The notes under the pieces: generated by a model
The model's input: only the letters and a program-made list of their open reading frames with translations
Told to the model about the DNA's origin: nothing
The model's database searches: none
Program-made: the position numbers and the translations under genes
Shown here: positions 1 to 7,545 of the stretch, one piece after another
Layout: each line of letters begins with the position of its first letter
Numbering within the stretch: the first letter of the stretch is position 1
Assembly: GCA_021808485.1 (NCBI GenBank)
Contig: JAKBBN010000026.1
Coordinates: forward strand, 1-39,120
From: Planctomycetota bacterium
GTDB taxonomy: Bacteria > Planctomycetota > Phycisphaerae > WQYP01
DNA: 39,120 nt
Direction of reading: 5' to 3'

Positions 1-1
1 G

Positions 2-190
2 AAGTTCCTGCGGCACGATCGCGATGGATACACGGTCCGCGTTTTCCGCAGCGAATTTGCTGCGGCCCCATTGAAGCGATGGAGCACGGCGGCACGATGC
101 CGCCGGTTAAGTGCATACTGCGGTCCCATTGAAGCCGTGGAGCACGGCGGCGCGATGCCGCCGGTTAAGTGCATACTACTGTCCCATTGA
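2..190 (+). CDS. Possible 3' end of a gene entering from the left (partial)
   Basis: The reading frame starting at base 2 is open from the window edge to a TGA inside the third copy of the 58-bp array. Its first 22 codons (KFLRHDRDGYTVRVFRSEFA and on) read like real protein with mostly G/C third positions. The remaining codons are simply translated repeat. Frames 1 and 3 are also open until the array, so the frame choice rests only on composition. The true gene end cannot be set from this window, and no family was recognised. Confidence 0.25.
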   Translation, partial: KFLRHDRDGYTVRVFRSEFAAAPLKRWSTAARCRRLSAYCGPIEAVEHGGAMPPVKCILLSH

Positions 191-227
191 AGCAATGGAG
201 CACGGCGGCACAACGCCGCCGGTTAAG
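67..227. repeat. 58-bp tandem array, 2.8 copies, each with two hairpins
   Basis: Copies begin at 67, 125 and 183, each with CCCATTGAAG, and the last copy stops after the GGTTAAG element. Each unit holds two inverted repeats. The first is CCATTG-AAG-CAATGG, perfect in copy 3, one G-T wobble in copy 1, one mismatch in copy 2. The second is GGCGGC-(5 nt)-GCCGCC, whose arms never change while the loop does (ACGAT, GCGAT, ACAAC). The array lies just past the stop of the minus-strand aldo/keto reductase, so it would be in that gene's 3' region. Because 58 is one more than a multiple of three, the TGA in each copy closes a different forward frame. Confidence 0.85.
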
Positions 228-247
228 GGCCGCTGCGCGTTGGAACA

Positions 248-1231
248 TTACCCGTGGCCCAGTACCGGATGCGGGCGGTACGGCTCCGCCAACGAGGCAA
301 GCTCTTCGGCGGAAAGTTTGATGTCCACGGCGGCAATCGCCTGCTCCAACTGATAGTCTTTGGAAGCGCCGATGATCGGCGCGGTTACGCCGGGCTGATG
401 CAGAATCCACGCCAGGGCAATCTGGGCATTGGAGACGCCGCGTTTTTCCGCGATATTCGTAAGCCGGTCAACAACATCAAAATCCGTCTGCTGGTAATAA
501 AGCTTGTGGGCGAAGTCATCCGTTTTGGCGCGCAGCGTCTCGCCTTTTTCCGCCGCACTCCGATTCCCGGCCAGAAAGCCTCGCGCCAGCGGACTCCAGG
601 GAATAACCGCGATTCCCTCATGGCGGCAGAGCGGGATCATTTCCCTTTCCTCCTCGCGGTAGATCAGGTTGTAATGATTTTGCATGGACACAAATTTTGT
701 TTTGCCCAGGCGACGGGCGGTATGCAGGTAATCCGCGAATTGCCATGCGGCCATGGATGATGCGCCGATATACAATGCCTTGCCGGCCTTGACCACGTCG
801 TGCAGGCCGTCGATGGTTTCTTCGATCGGGGTGTGCGGGTCAAAGCGGTGAATCTGGTACAAATCCACATGATCCATATTCAGCCGGCGCAGCGAATTAT
901 CAATGGCGCTGCGAATGTGTTTGCGGGAAAGCCCCTGCTGGTTGGGGGATTCCCCCATTCGGCCGTTAAGTTTTGTGGCGATCACCACCTCTTCCCGCGC
1001 CATGCCGATATCTTTTACGGCGCGGCCCAGAATCTCCTCACTCACGCCGATGGAATAAACATCCGCGGTGTCAAAGAAATTAATGCCGGCATTCCATGCC
1101 CGCCGGATGAACGGCTTGGATTCCGGCTCTTCCAATACCCACTGCCGCCACTGTTTGCTGCCGTAGGTCATCATTCCCAGGCAGATCCGGGAGACTTTCA
1201 AGCCGGTGGCGCCAAGATTCACATATTGCAT
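248..1231 (-). CDS. Aldo/keto reductase (YajO/GPR type)
   Basis: Predicted cytosolic NADPH-dependent oxidoreductase of the aldo/keto reductase superfamily, about 327 residues, the normal length. It begins MQYVNLGATGLKVSRICLG, the usual first beta strand. The catalytic tetrad is visible: Asp and Tyr in FFDTADVYSIGVSEE, Lys in VVIATKLNG and His in DLYQIHRFD. The C-terminal cofactor-binding part has APIIGASKDYQLEQA. The start was placed at the ATG at 1231 because the family begins there; an upstream in-frame codon would add 13 unconserved residues. It follows the ferric-reductase-like gene on the same strand after about 80 bases, so the two may be co-transcribed. The natural substrate cannot be inferred. 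Confidence 0.9.
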   Translation of the reverse strand: MQYVNLGATGLKVSRICLGMMTYGSKQWRQWVLEEPESKPFIRRAWNAGINFFDTADVYSIGVSEEILGRAVKDIGMAREEVVIATKLNGRMGESPNQQGLSRKHIRSAIDNSLRRLNMDHVDLYQIHRFDPHTPIEETIDGLHDVVKAGKALYIGASSMAAWQFADYLHTARRLGKTKFVSMQNHYNLIYREEEREMIPLCRHEGIAVIPWSPLARGFLAGNRSAAEKGETLRAKTDDFAHKLYYQQTDFDVVDRLTNIAEKRGVSNAQIALAWILHQPGVTAPIIGASKDYQLEQAIAAVDIKLSAEELASLAEPYRPHPVLGHG

Positions 1232-1313
1232 AACCGCACTCCTTAAACAGCAAGCGGGGTTGCGCACCACAACCCGCCGATGAAGCCGTGATTACCACTT
1301 TCGGCCGGGGAAG

Positions 1314-2903
1314 TCAATTTGCGCGGCGACCTGATCCGGCGAAGTGGTGTGCCGCCCGGTTTGCCGCGGCCGCGGAATGATGCGGCCCGCCGCCGCGTGC
1401 GGTCAGAAAATCCGTCCGGATCAGGGCGAAAAGCAGCACCATCAGCAGGGCGGCCATGGCGGCGACGGCACTGAACGCGTTAAGGCGCCGGCCGCGGCCG
1501 TCCGGCTGCACCGGGGCGTGGGCCAGGCAAAAGGCTTCGGTATGAATTTTATCCGCGGGCACGCCCGCGGTGCGTAAAGATTTAATGATTGCCGCGGTAA
1601 ACGCGCCGGGCCCGCAGATCCAGAAGGTTTTACCGGTCAGGTCGGCGTCGCAATATTTTTTAATCATTGCGGCGTTGATATGCCCGTGCTCGCCCGTCCA
1701 GTCCGGGTCCGGCCGGCTGAGCACATGAACCACGCGCACCGTGCCGTCAGCGCGGTTCTGGCATTCGGCAAGCTCCCGGTGGAAGGCGATATCACCACGG
1801 GATTTGTTGGCATACAAAAGCAGAACGCGGCGGTTTTCCGCGTGGTCGGTAATCCAGCGAATCATGCTGCGGAAAGGGGTGATGCCGATGCCGGCGGCGA
1901 TGAACACAAGCTCATCGGCGGAAGGATGTAAGCGATGGGAAAAGCGGCCGAAAGGACCGTGCACCGTCACCATGTCGCCGGATTTGGATTGGCCCATGGT
2001 GCGGGTGAAGTCCCCAAGTTCCTTAACCGCCAGCATAAGTCCGTCCGGCTCGCTGGGGCTGGAGGCGATGGTCCACACATGTTCTTCGCCCGGTGATCCG
2101 GCCCCGGAACGGTGAAAATTAAAATAGGCGAACTGCCCCGGGCTGTAACGCAGCGCCCGGCCGGCGTTGACGGGTGCAAGCTTAATGCGCCACAGTCCGC
2201 GGCTCATCTGGTAAACATCCTGAATGCGGTAGCGGTATTGCTTTAATTGTTCCGGCCGGAACAGACGGCTCCATGCCCAAGACCACAAGGCCGCGGCCAC
2301 GACGGCCAATACCACAATGCGCAGGGGCCAGGGGGCAAAGCCGCCGCTTGAAAGCAGCCCATGAACAAAGGCGATAAGCAACACGACCAAGCCGAGAAAG
2401 CGATGGATGATCCGCCAAAATTCAAATTCCACGCGCAGGGCCGCACGGTAAAGGCTGACGATAATCTGGGTGGTCAGGAGCAGAATCGCAATCCGGCCGA
2501 GCTGCAAATGCCAGGGCAGCCACAGCCGCGTAAGCAGGTTGGTATTCAGGTAAGACAATAACGCCAGATGAACCAGTATAGAGCAGTAACCCACAACAGC
2601 CATGCGGCGGTGGAAAAGCATGACCGCGTCGAGGCCGAAAGGGTCGGCGATCCAACGGTAGCGTGCGGCCAGAATGAAACTTGTGGCAATGATCATCAGT
2701 CCGACAAGACCAAAACCCAATGCGAGCGATTTTATAAATTGACCGGCCGGGACGGGGTGACCCATGGCGGACAGCGCCAGGGGCAGCACAAGGGTGCCCA
2801 GGTATAACCCCATCAGCAGGGCGGCGCGGGGACGCGAAACGTGGGCGACCGGTGTCCGGGCGTCGGTTTGGGCCGGTATGATTTCCAATGTGGGTGTTGT
2901 CAT
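1314..2903 (-). CDS. Ferric-reductase-like flavocytochrome with FAD/NAD(P)-binding domain
   Basis: A 529-residue membrane oxidoreductase. The N-terminal half has about six hydrophobic helices with histidines placed to bind haem (MLFHRRMAVVGY, RIIHRFLGLVVLLIAFVHG). The second half is a ferredoxin-NADP reductase module: flavin-binding RYSPGQFAYFNFHR and EEHVWTIASSP, nucleotide-binding FIAAGIGITPFRSM, and the terminal FWICGPGAF. This is the layout of bacterial ferric reductases and NADPH-oxidase-like proteins, moving electrons from cytosolic NAD(P)H across the membrane. Unusually, after the reductase module there is one more hydrophobic helix (AVAAMAALLMVLLFALIRT) and a basic, His-rich tail. The start has AAGGA about 9 bases upstream. 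A candidate promoter and a long structured leader precede it. The acceptor is unknown. Confidence 0.88.
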   Translation of the reverse strand: MTTPTLEIIPAQTDARTPVAHVSRPRAALLMGLYLGTLVLPLALSAMGHPVPAGQFIKSLALGFGLVGLMIIATSFILAARYRWIADPFGLDAVMLFHRRMAVVGYCSILVHLALLSYLNTNLLTRLWLPWHLQLGRIAILLLTTQIIVSLYRAALRVEFEFWRIIHRFLGLVVLLIAFVHGLLSSGGFAPWPLRIVVLAVVAAALWSWAWSRLFRPEQLKQYRYRIQDVYQMSRGLWRIKLAPVNAGRALRYSPGQFAYFNFHRSGAGSPGEEHVWTIASSPSEPDGLMLAVKELGDFTRTMGQSKSGDMVTVHGPFGRFSHRLHPSADELVFIAAGIGITPFRSMIRWITDHAENRRVLLLYANKSRGDIAFHRELAECQNRADGTVRVVHVLSRPDPDWTGEHGHINAAMIKKYCDADLTGKTFWICGPGAFTAAIIKSLRTAGVPADKIHTEAFCLAHAPVQPDGRGRRLNAFSAVAAMAALLMVLLFALIRTDFLTARGGGPHHSAAAANRAAHHFAGSGRRAN

Positions 2904-3083
2904 CTTGCCAATCCTTAACTACGGCACAAGCGGCGGTAAAATCCGCCGACAGGGCTTTTGCAGCACGCAAGACTATACGCCGGCAAATGGGGGAAGGAAG
3001 CGAAAGAAGTGGAAATTTCCGGGGGCATTAGCCGCAGTGCGTGGGAAATGGAACGTTCGGGACCGGCCGGGGGAATTCGCACA

Positions 3084-3138
3084 CGCCGCTGCCGGAAGGG
3101 AGGAGGTTGCTCTCTGGCTCCCTCCGGACAGGGCGGCG
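3084..3138 (-). other. Long imperfect hairpin in the flavocytochrome leader
   Basis: CGCCGC at 3084-3089 pairs with GCGGCG at 3133-3138. Inside it, CCGGAAGGGAG at 3092-3102 pairs with CTCCCTCCGG at 3118-3127 with one bulged A. The apical loop is about 15 nt. On the minus strand it would lie roughly 180-235 nt upstream of the start codon. It does not match a riboswitch class I recognise. GC-rich DNA makes some pairing likely by chance. Confidence 0.5.
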
Positions 3139-3212
3139 CGAAGGCTGCTGCGGCAGCGGATGAACAGGGTGCTCCAGTGCGTTAAGCGGCGGGAGCACGC
3201 CCCACTTAAGCA

Positions 3213-3240
3213 AATATATTGATTTATGACGACTTTGCAA
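3213..3240 (-). promoter_or_regulatory. Candidate sigma70 promoter for the flavocytochrome gene
   Basis: Read on the minus strand: -35 TTGCAA, a 16-base spacer, -10 TATATT (five of six to consensus), in a locally AT-rich patch. Transcription would start near 3205 and leave a leader of about 300 bases. Confidence 0.5.
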
Positions 3241-3266
3241 TAAGAAAATCACCGAATTTCATCCGC

Positions 3267-3284
3267 CTGACACAGGTGTGTCAG
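3267..3284. promoter_or_regulatory. Perfect 8-bp dyad, possible operator
   Basis: CTGACACA-GG-TGTGTCAG is a perfect inverted repeat with a 2-base centre. It sits about 27 bases upstream of the minus-strand -35 candidate, a position suited to an activator, and about 180 bases upstream of the plus-strand gene. The cognate regulator is unknown. Confidence 0.5.
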
Positions 3285-3462
3285 TGAGAAGGGCGGACCG
3301 GGCGGCCCAAAGTACGGGCCGCGGTGCGGGTGGCGGGGCAGGCGACGGCATGCCCGTCGGCCGAGCATTTGGACGTCCCGGGTGCGGGTTTTACAGGCCG
3401 GACATTTGGGGTTACAACGTTATGGCCGCACAATTTGTGCCGCGATGAAATTTGGATGAATT

Positions 3463-3861
3463 ATGACTGAAAAACCGCATCTGCTGGCAATTGTATTATG
3501 TGAACGGGTTACCTTTGACATGCTCGCCCGCCGGTACGCACTTTTCGGGGTGTCGCCGGCGATCGGGTTTAATCGGTTTCCGGCCGTTCTGCCGCCGTTT
3601 TTCGGTTATGCGGCGGTATCCGATATCCGCGCGCCATCCGAGGCGACGATGCGCATTTTGGATGGCGAGGGCAATGTGATATTCGCGCCACCGGTGAATG
3701 TGAGCCTGAATGATACGGACCCGCTGGCGGAAGGCGAAATTGTGGTTCCCTTCATGAATGTCCGGGTGGATAAATCCGGCGACTATTTTGTGCAGCTGGT
3801 GATTGACGGCGAACCTATCGGCGACCGGCGGCTGCGTGTACGCCATGTGGTGAATCCGTAG
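3463..3861 (+). CDS. DUF6941 family protein of unknown function
   Basis: A 132-residue soluble protein with no signal peptide or membrane segment. The start (KPHLLAIVLCERV), the middle (YALFGVSPAIGFNRFPAVLPPF) and the pattern of alternating beta strands ending in GDYFVQLVIDGEPIGDRRLRV match a family of small uncharacterised bacterial proteins (DUF6941 as I recall it). The biochemical role is unknown. The next gene can begin within a few bases of its stop, so it probably heads the plus-strand operon. The Shine-Dalgarno sequence is weak (GGATGA). Confidence 0.7.
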   Translation: MTEKPHLLAIVLCERVTFDMLARRYALFGVSPAIGFNRFPAVLPPFFGYAAVSDIRAPSEATMRILDGEGNVIFAPPVNVSLNDTDPLAEGEIVVPFMNVRVDKSGDYFVQLVIDGEPIGDRRLRVRHVVNP

Positions 3862-3915
3862 CCGGTGAGGGCGGCTTTCCGCTGCGATAGTGCCGCCGGG
3901 GACGAGATCAATTTG

Positions 3916-4878
3916 ATGGCGCAGAACCTGCAAATCCCATTTTCTCCCGGTCCGCATCATATGGCGCAAGAAATGCCGGCCATCCGCGACCAACGGTATA
4001 TGGATACACAACAGCCGGCGGAACGCACGGCAAATTCAGGCTTGACTTATTGTGGGCCGGTTCATGCGGGCGGCGCAGCCCGGGCGGAGGGGCTGAAGCT
4101 GGGTGTGGTGGTACCGTGCCGCGGGGATGGGGAACTGCTGGAAAAATGCCTGCAAAGCCTGGCGCCGGAATTGCAATCCGCGGACCAGGTGGTGGTGGCC
4201 AATTGCCTGGGGGATGCGCGCACGCAGCGGGCGGCGCGCCGTTTTGGCGTGCGAATGATTTTTCCGCCGGGGCCGTCGCGCGGTGCGGCGATTGTCGCGG
4301 GTATTTCCGCATTGGCCTTTTCCGGCGATTCCGGGGCATGGCGGATGCGGCAGCCATGGCGCCTGCCGGGAGTCGCCGAGCCGATGGATTGGCTGCTTAT
4401 CGCCCATGCGGACCTGGTATTTCCACGGGGGTGGCGATCGCGGCTGGAACAGGCGGTGCGGATGAACCGGCAATCGCAATGGGGGGCATTTGGGCATGTG
4501 ATTGCGGATCAACGCCGGCGATTTCGACTGGTGGAAGCCGGCAATGCCTGGCGGGCGGCGTGGTGGGAAATTCCATATGGCGATCAGGCGATGTTTATTA
4601 AAGCCGGGGCGCTGGCGCGGATCGGCGGATTTCCAAGGCAGGAAAAATTTGAAGATCTGGAACTCTCATTGCGGCTTAAGGCAATCGGGCCGCCGCTGTA
4701 CCTGGATTATCCGGTCATCATTGGTTCGCGGCACTGGAAGAAGGGAACCGTCGGCCGGACCATGCGCAACTGGTGGATATTGGCCGCGTATCGCTTTGGC
4801 TGGCTGGGCGGCGGACAGCTGAATATGCCGGCAGCGTCCATGGAAAGATCCGCCGGCGCAAAAGAAATTGAAGCATGA
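3916..4878 (+). CDS. Family 2 glycosyltransferase, rSAM/selenodomain-associated transferase 2 type
   Basis: A GT-A fold transferase matching TIGR04283, named transferase 2, rSAM/selenodomain-associated, or arsenosugar biosynthesis glycosyltransferase. Visible parts are the N-terminal strand LKLGVVVPCRGDGELLEKCL, the arginine in GPSRGAAIVAG, the acidic LLIAHADLVFP that replaces DxD, the GDQAMF block, and FEDLELSLRLKAIG before the acceptor side. The first 60-odd residues are not conserved. The start is uncertain: GTG at 3865 and ATGs at 3961 and 4003 are also possible. It overlaps the next gene by four bases (ATGA). The family is defined by genome context, so the sugar and acceptor remain unknown. 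Confidence 0.82.
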   Translation: MAQNLQIPFSPGPHHMAQEMPAIRDQRYMDTQQPAERTANSGLTYCGPVHAGGAARAEGLKLGVVVPCRGDGELLEKCLQSLAPELQSADQVVVANCLGDARTQRAARRFGVRMIFPPGPSRGAAIVAGISALAFSGDSGAWRMRQPWRLPGVAEPMDWLLIAHADLVFPRGWRSRLEQAVRMNRQSQWGAFGHVIADQRRRFRLVEAGNAWRAAWWEIPYGDQAMFIKAGALARIGGFPRQEKFEDLELSLRLKAIGPPLYLDYPVIIGSRHWKKGTVGRTMRNWWILAAYRFGWLGGGQLNMPAASMERSAGAKEIEA

Positions 4879-5666
4879 ACCACGGCGAAACAACCTTGAT
4901 GCATGACCGGCGATCGCGGCGGCCGGTGCGCAGGATCTCCGTGGTGCTGGTGACGCGGGCGGCGGCGGCGGGCCGGGTGAAAACGCGGCTGATTTGCCCG
5001 GAGATATCGGCCGGTCAGGCGGCGGCGATTCATGCGGCATTCATGCGGCACATGCGCGGGCTGGTGGAGGAGGTTGCGGCAATAAATCCGGCGGCGGGCG
5101 GGCCGCACCCGCAGGCGGCGCCGGCCTCCCTGATCATGGATGGTTTGGCGGTGGAGTGGGATCCGGTTTTGTTTGTGGATCCGCTGGATCAGCCGGTGGA
5201 GCAGTTTAACTGGCCGGGCTGGCGCACGGTGTTGCAGCCGCCGGGCGATTTGGGTTGCCGGATGAAGTTTGCGGCGGCGGAGTGCTTTTTAAAAAGGGCG
5301 GATGGAGCGGTATTCATCGGGGTGGATTCGGTTTATCTGCGGGCGGGGCATTTGCACTGGGCGGCGGTGAGCCTGGCGGATTGTGATGCGGCGATGCTGC
5401 CGGCGCATGATGGCGGCTATGTGGCCATCGGGCTGCGGCCGGCGGCGGAGGTGTTGCTGGATAATATTGACTGGGGAACAGGCGCGGTGGCGGGGCAAAC
5501 GCGGGATCGGGCCGCGGCGGCGGGCCTGAATTTGCGGACCGGAGAGGTGCTGGCGGATATTGATTCCCCGGCGGATATGTGGAATTTCATGACGTTGCTG
5601 CAGACCCGGCAGGATTTGGCGGCAAAGCGGCTATATAGTATTTTGCGGGCGATAGTGCCCGCCTGA
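4875..5666 (+). CDS. DUF2064 CofC-like nucleotidyltransferase, rSAM/selenodomain-associated transferase 1 type
   Basis: About 263 residues, matching TIGR04282/DUF2064, the usual partner of the preceding gene. The nucleotide-binding start reads VVLVTRAAAAGRVKTRL, where the family has a K-x-P-x-P-G-x-V-K-T-R-L pattern; the first Lys and the prolines are replaced but VKTRL is kept. The metal-site block is FIGVDSVYL rather than the common G-x-D-x-P-x-L. LPAHDGGYVAIGLRPA is the hallmark DGGY segment. ATGA overlap with the previous gene implies translational coupling. It probably activates or transfers a sugar-like group with its partner; no radical SAM or arsenic gene is present here. Confidence 0.82.
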   Translation: MNHGETTLMHDRRSRRPVRRISVVLVTRAAAAGRVKTRLICPEISAGQAAAIHAAFMRHMRGLVEEVAAINPAAGGPHPQAAPASLIMDGLAVEWDPVLFVDPLDQPVEQFNWPGWRTVLQPPGDLGCRMKFAAAECFLKRADGAVFIGVDSVYLRAGHLHWAAVSLADCDAAMLPAHDGGYVAIGLRPAAEVLLDNIDWGTGAVAGQTRDRAAAAGLNLRTGEVLADIDSPADMWNFMTLLQTRQDLAAKRLYSILRAIVPA

Positions 5667-5685
5667 TAAACCGGAGAAAACTACC

Positions 5686-6492
5686 ATGCTCAAAACACCG
5701 GTCGAACCGGATGAAGCCAGGACATCAAACCCGCCGTTGCCGCTGGCGGGAAAAATGGCGATTGTAACCGGCGCCAGCGCGGGGATAGGCCGTGCGGTTG
5801 CCGCGCAGTTGGCGAAGCTGGGCGCGGCGGTGGTGGTCAGTGGGCGGCGGATGGCGCGGCTGGAGACCCTGGCGGCGCATATCACACAAATGGGCGGGGC
5901 GGCGCTGGCGGTGGAAGCGGATGCGGCGGACAATGCGGCAATTGATCAACTGCTGGCGAAGGCGGAGACCTGGGGTGAAAAAACAGGCTGCGGACTGTCC
6001 ATGGTGGTGGTGAATGCCGGCCGCGGGCTGGCGGGCGGCCTGCTGGGGAGTGATGAATCACAATGGGAATACCTTTACCGGCTCAATGTGCTTGGGGCCA
6101 TGCACCTGATGCGGCGGGCGGCGGCGCGGTTCGCGGAGAAAAAACAGGGTGATATTGTCGTGCTTGGGTCGGTAGCCGGGCATAACATTTCACCGTTCAG
6201 CGGCATGTACGGATCCACCAAATGGGCGATTGCGGCGGCGGCGGAAGCATTGCGCCGGGAAGTGTGCGGACAGGGCGTGCGGGTGACGACAATAAAGCCG
6301 GGGATTGTGGAAAGTGAATTTCAGGATGTCGCGGGTTACACCTTTGACAATTTCACCAAAATGGTGCAGAAGTTCGGCGCGGTGCTTAAGCCGGAGGACG
6401 TGGCCGCGGCCATCGGTTTTGTGGTATGCCAGCCGCCGCATGTGCATATCAATGAACTGGTGATCCGGCCCACGGGACAGGATTACCCATAA
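5686..6492 (+). CDS. SDR family NAD(P)-dependent oxidoreductase
   Basis: Classical short-chain dehydrogenase of 268 residues. The dinucleotide-binding TGASAGIG is at residues 28-35, VVNAGRG is the structural NAG motif, and the active site is Y175-x3-K179 (YGSTK) with a Ser in VVLGSVAGHN. KPGIVESEF is the conserved P-G segment after the active site. A Shine-Dalgarno GGAG lies 10 bases before the ATG. It follows the transferase pair after 19 bases and is probably in the same operon. Substrate not predictable; a role in making or modifying a polar metabolite with the two transferases is only suggested by position. Confidence 0.88.
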   Translation: MLKTPVEPDEARTSNPPLPLAGKMAIVTGASAGIGRAVAAQLAKLGAAVVVSGRRMARLETLAAHITQMGGAALAVEADAADNAAIDQLLAKAETWGEKTGCGLSMVVVNAGRGLAGGLLGSDESQWEYLYRLNVLGAMHLMRRAAARFAEKKQGDIVVLGSVAGHNISPFSGMYGSTKWAIAAAAEALRREVCGQGVRVTTIKPGIVESEFQDVAGYTFDNFTKMVQKFGAVLKPEDVAAAIGFVVCQPPHVHINELVIRPTGQDYP

Positions 6493-6582
6493 AATCCGGG
6501 ACGGCAAAAACCGCAGCATGAGGCGACAAATTGCGGAAATGCATCACCGCATCTACCATTCCGGTTGAGGAGCCGTCGTTGC

Positions 6583-7545
6583 ATGACAGCGCAGACGCTG
6601 GAAATTAATAGACCCGATACGTTGGCGACAGCGCGCCGCGGACTGGCCTGCATTTTGGACGGGCCGGAATCCGCCGGGCGGCCGGAAGACGCCGCTGCGC
6701 ACTCCCGGCGGCAGAATTTTGAGAATTGGTTCAGCCTGCATGGCGCAGGCTTTATGCGGCAGGTGGTGGCGATGGAGGGGAGCCGGATGATCTCCGCCTG
6801 CCTGTGGACGCAAAGCCCCGGGCGCACGGCCCTTTTTTACAGCACCAACATCAGCCGGTATCCGGATGCGCGGGAGGCGGCGCGCGGTTGTATTGCGCAG
6901 GCCGCCGCGCACGCCCTCGCGGAGGGGATGGTGCTGGCGCAAACTATTTTGGATGCGGATAACCAGGGCTCGGCCGCGGTGTTTCGTGAAGCGGGGTTCC
7001 GGGACCTGGCGGATCTGTATTATATGGATCGCAATGCGCCGCTGTTTTTGCCGCGTCCGGCGCCGCCGGAGGGAATCAGCTTATGGCCGTACCGGCCGGA
7101 GCTGGAGCATGTGTTTGCGACCACGATTTTTGCCACCTACCGGGATACGCGGGACTGTCCGAAATTGGCGGGGCTGCGGTCCATGACGGATGTAATGGCG
7201 GGCCACAAAGCGGTGGGGGAGTTTGCGCCTGCGTTGTGGTCTTTGGTGCGGCGCGGGGAAGACTGGGTGGGTGTGGTGCTGTTGGCCGCGCACGTGAATC
7301 CGGCGTCATTGGAAGTGGTGTATCTGGGGCTTATCCCGGAGGCCAGGGGATGCGGGATCGGCGGATTTTTAATGCGCCATGTGCTGCAAACGCTGGTTCA
7401 GCGGCGGCTGCCGCAATGTATTCTGGCGGTGGACCAGGCCAATGTCGCGGCACTGAAATTGTATAAAAAGGCCCGTTTTCGCATCACCGGCGAGCGCAGC
7501 GTGCTGATCCTGCCGTTAAACAGTCCGGGAAAATCCGGATCTTAA
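6583..7545 (+). CDS. Double GNAT-type N-acetyltransferase
   Basis: About 320 residues. The C-terminal domain has the acetyl-CoA-binding pattern EARGCGIGGFLM followed by AVDQANVAALKLYKKARF, typical of GNAT enzymes. The N-terminal half has a second, degenerate copy (AQTILDADNQGSAAVFREAGF), giving a tandem arrangement like MshD. The ATG at 6583 was chosen because GAGGAG lies 10 bases upstream; an upstream TTG at 6565 would include the ribosome-binding site in the gene. Its stop shares TTAA with the stop of the convergent glycosylase gene. The substrate is unknown. Confidence 0.78.
   Translation: MTAQTLEINRPDTLATARRGLACILDGPESAGRPEDAAAHSRRQNFENWFSLHGAGFMRQVVAMEGSRMISACLWTQSPGRTALFYSTNISRYPDAREAARGCIAQAAAHALAEGMVLAQTILDADNQGSAAVFREAGFRDLADLYYMDRNAPLFLPRPAPPEGISLWPYRPELEHVFATTIFATYRDTRDCPKLAGLRSMTDVMAGHKAVGEFAPALWSLVRRGEDWVGVVLLAAHVNPASLEVVYLGLIPEARGCGIGGFLMRHVLQTLVQRRLPQCILAVDQANVAALKLYKKARFRITGERSVLILPLNSPGKSGS

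Larger units (their letters stand above)
2904..3462. other. Divergent intergenic region with a structured leader
   Basis: This 559-base stretch separates the minus-strand flavocytochrome gene from the plus-strand DUF6941 gene. No open frame in it looks coding. It holds a minus-strand promoter candidate near 3213-3240, an 18-base dyad just upstream of it, and a long hairpin at 3084-3138 that would lie inside an approximately 300-base leader. The stretch 3290-3462 is GC-rich and shows nothing else recognisable; no clear promoter for the plus-strand operon was found. Confidence 0.6.

Noticed and set aside
67..227. CRISPR array
   Set aside because: Whole 58-bp units are repeated with no unique spacers, and no cas gene is near.
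2904..3462. Cobalamin, TPP, glycine or Moco riboswitch in the flavocytochrome leader
   Set aside because: The conserved boxes of these classes are not visible; only generic GC-rich hairpins are.
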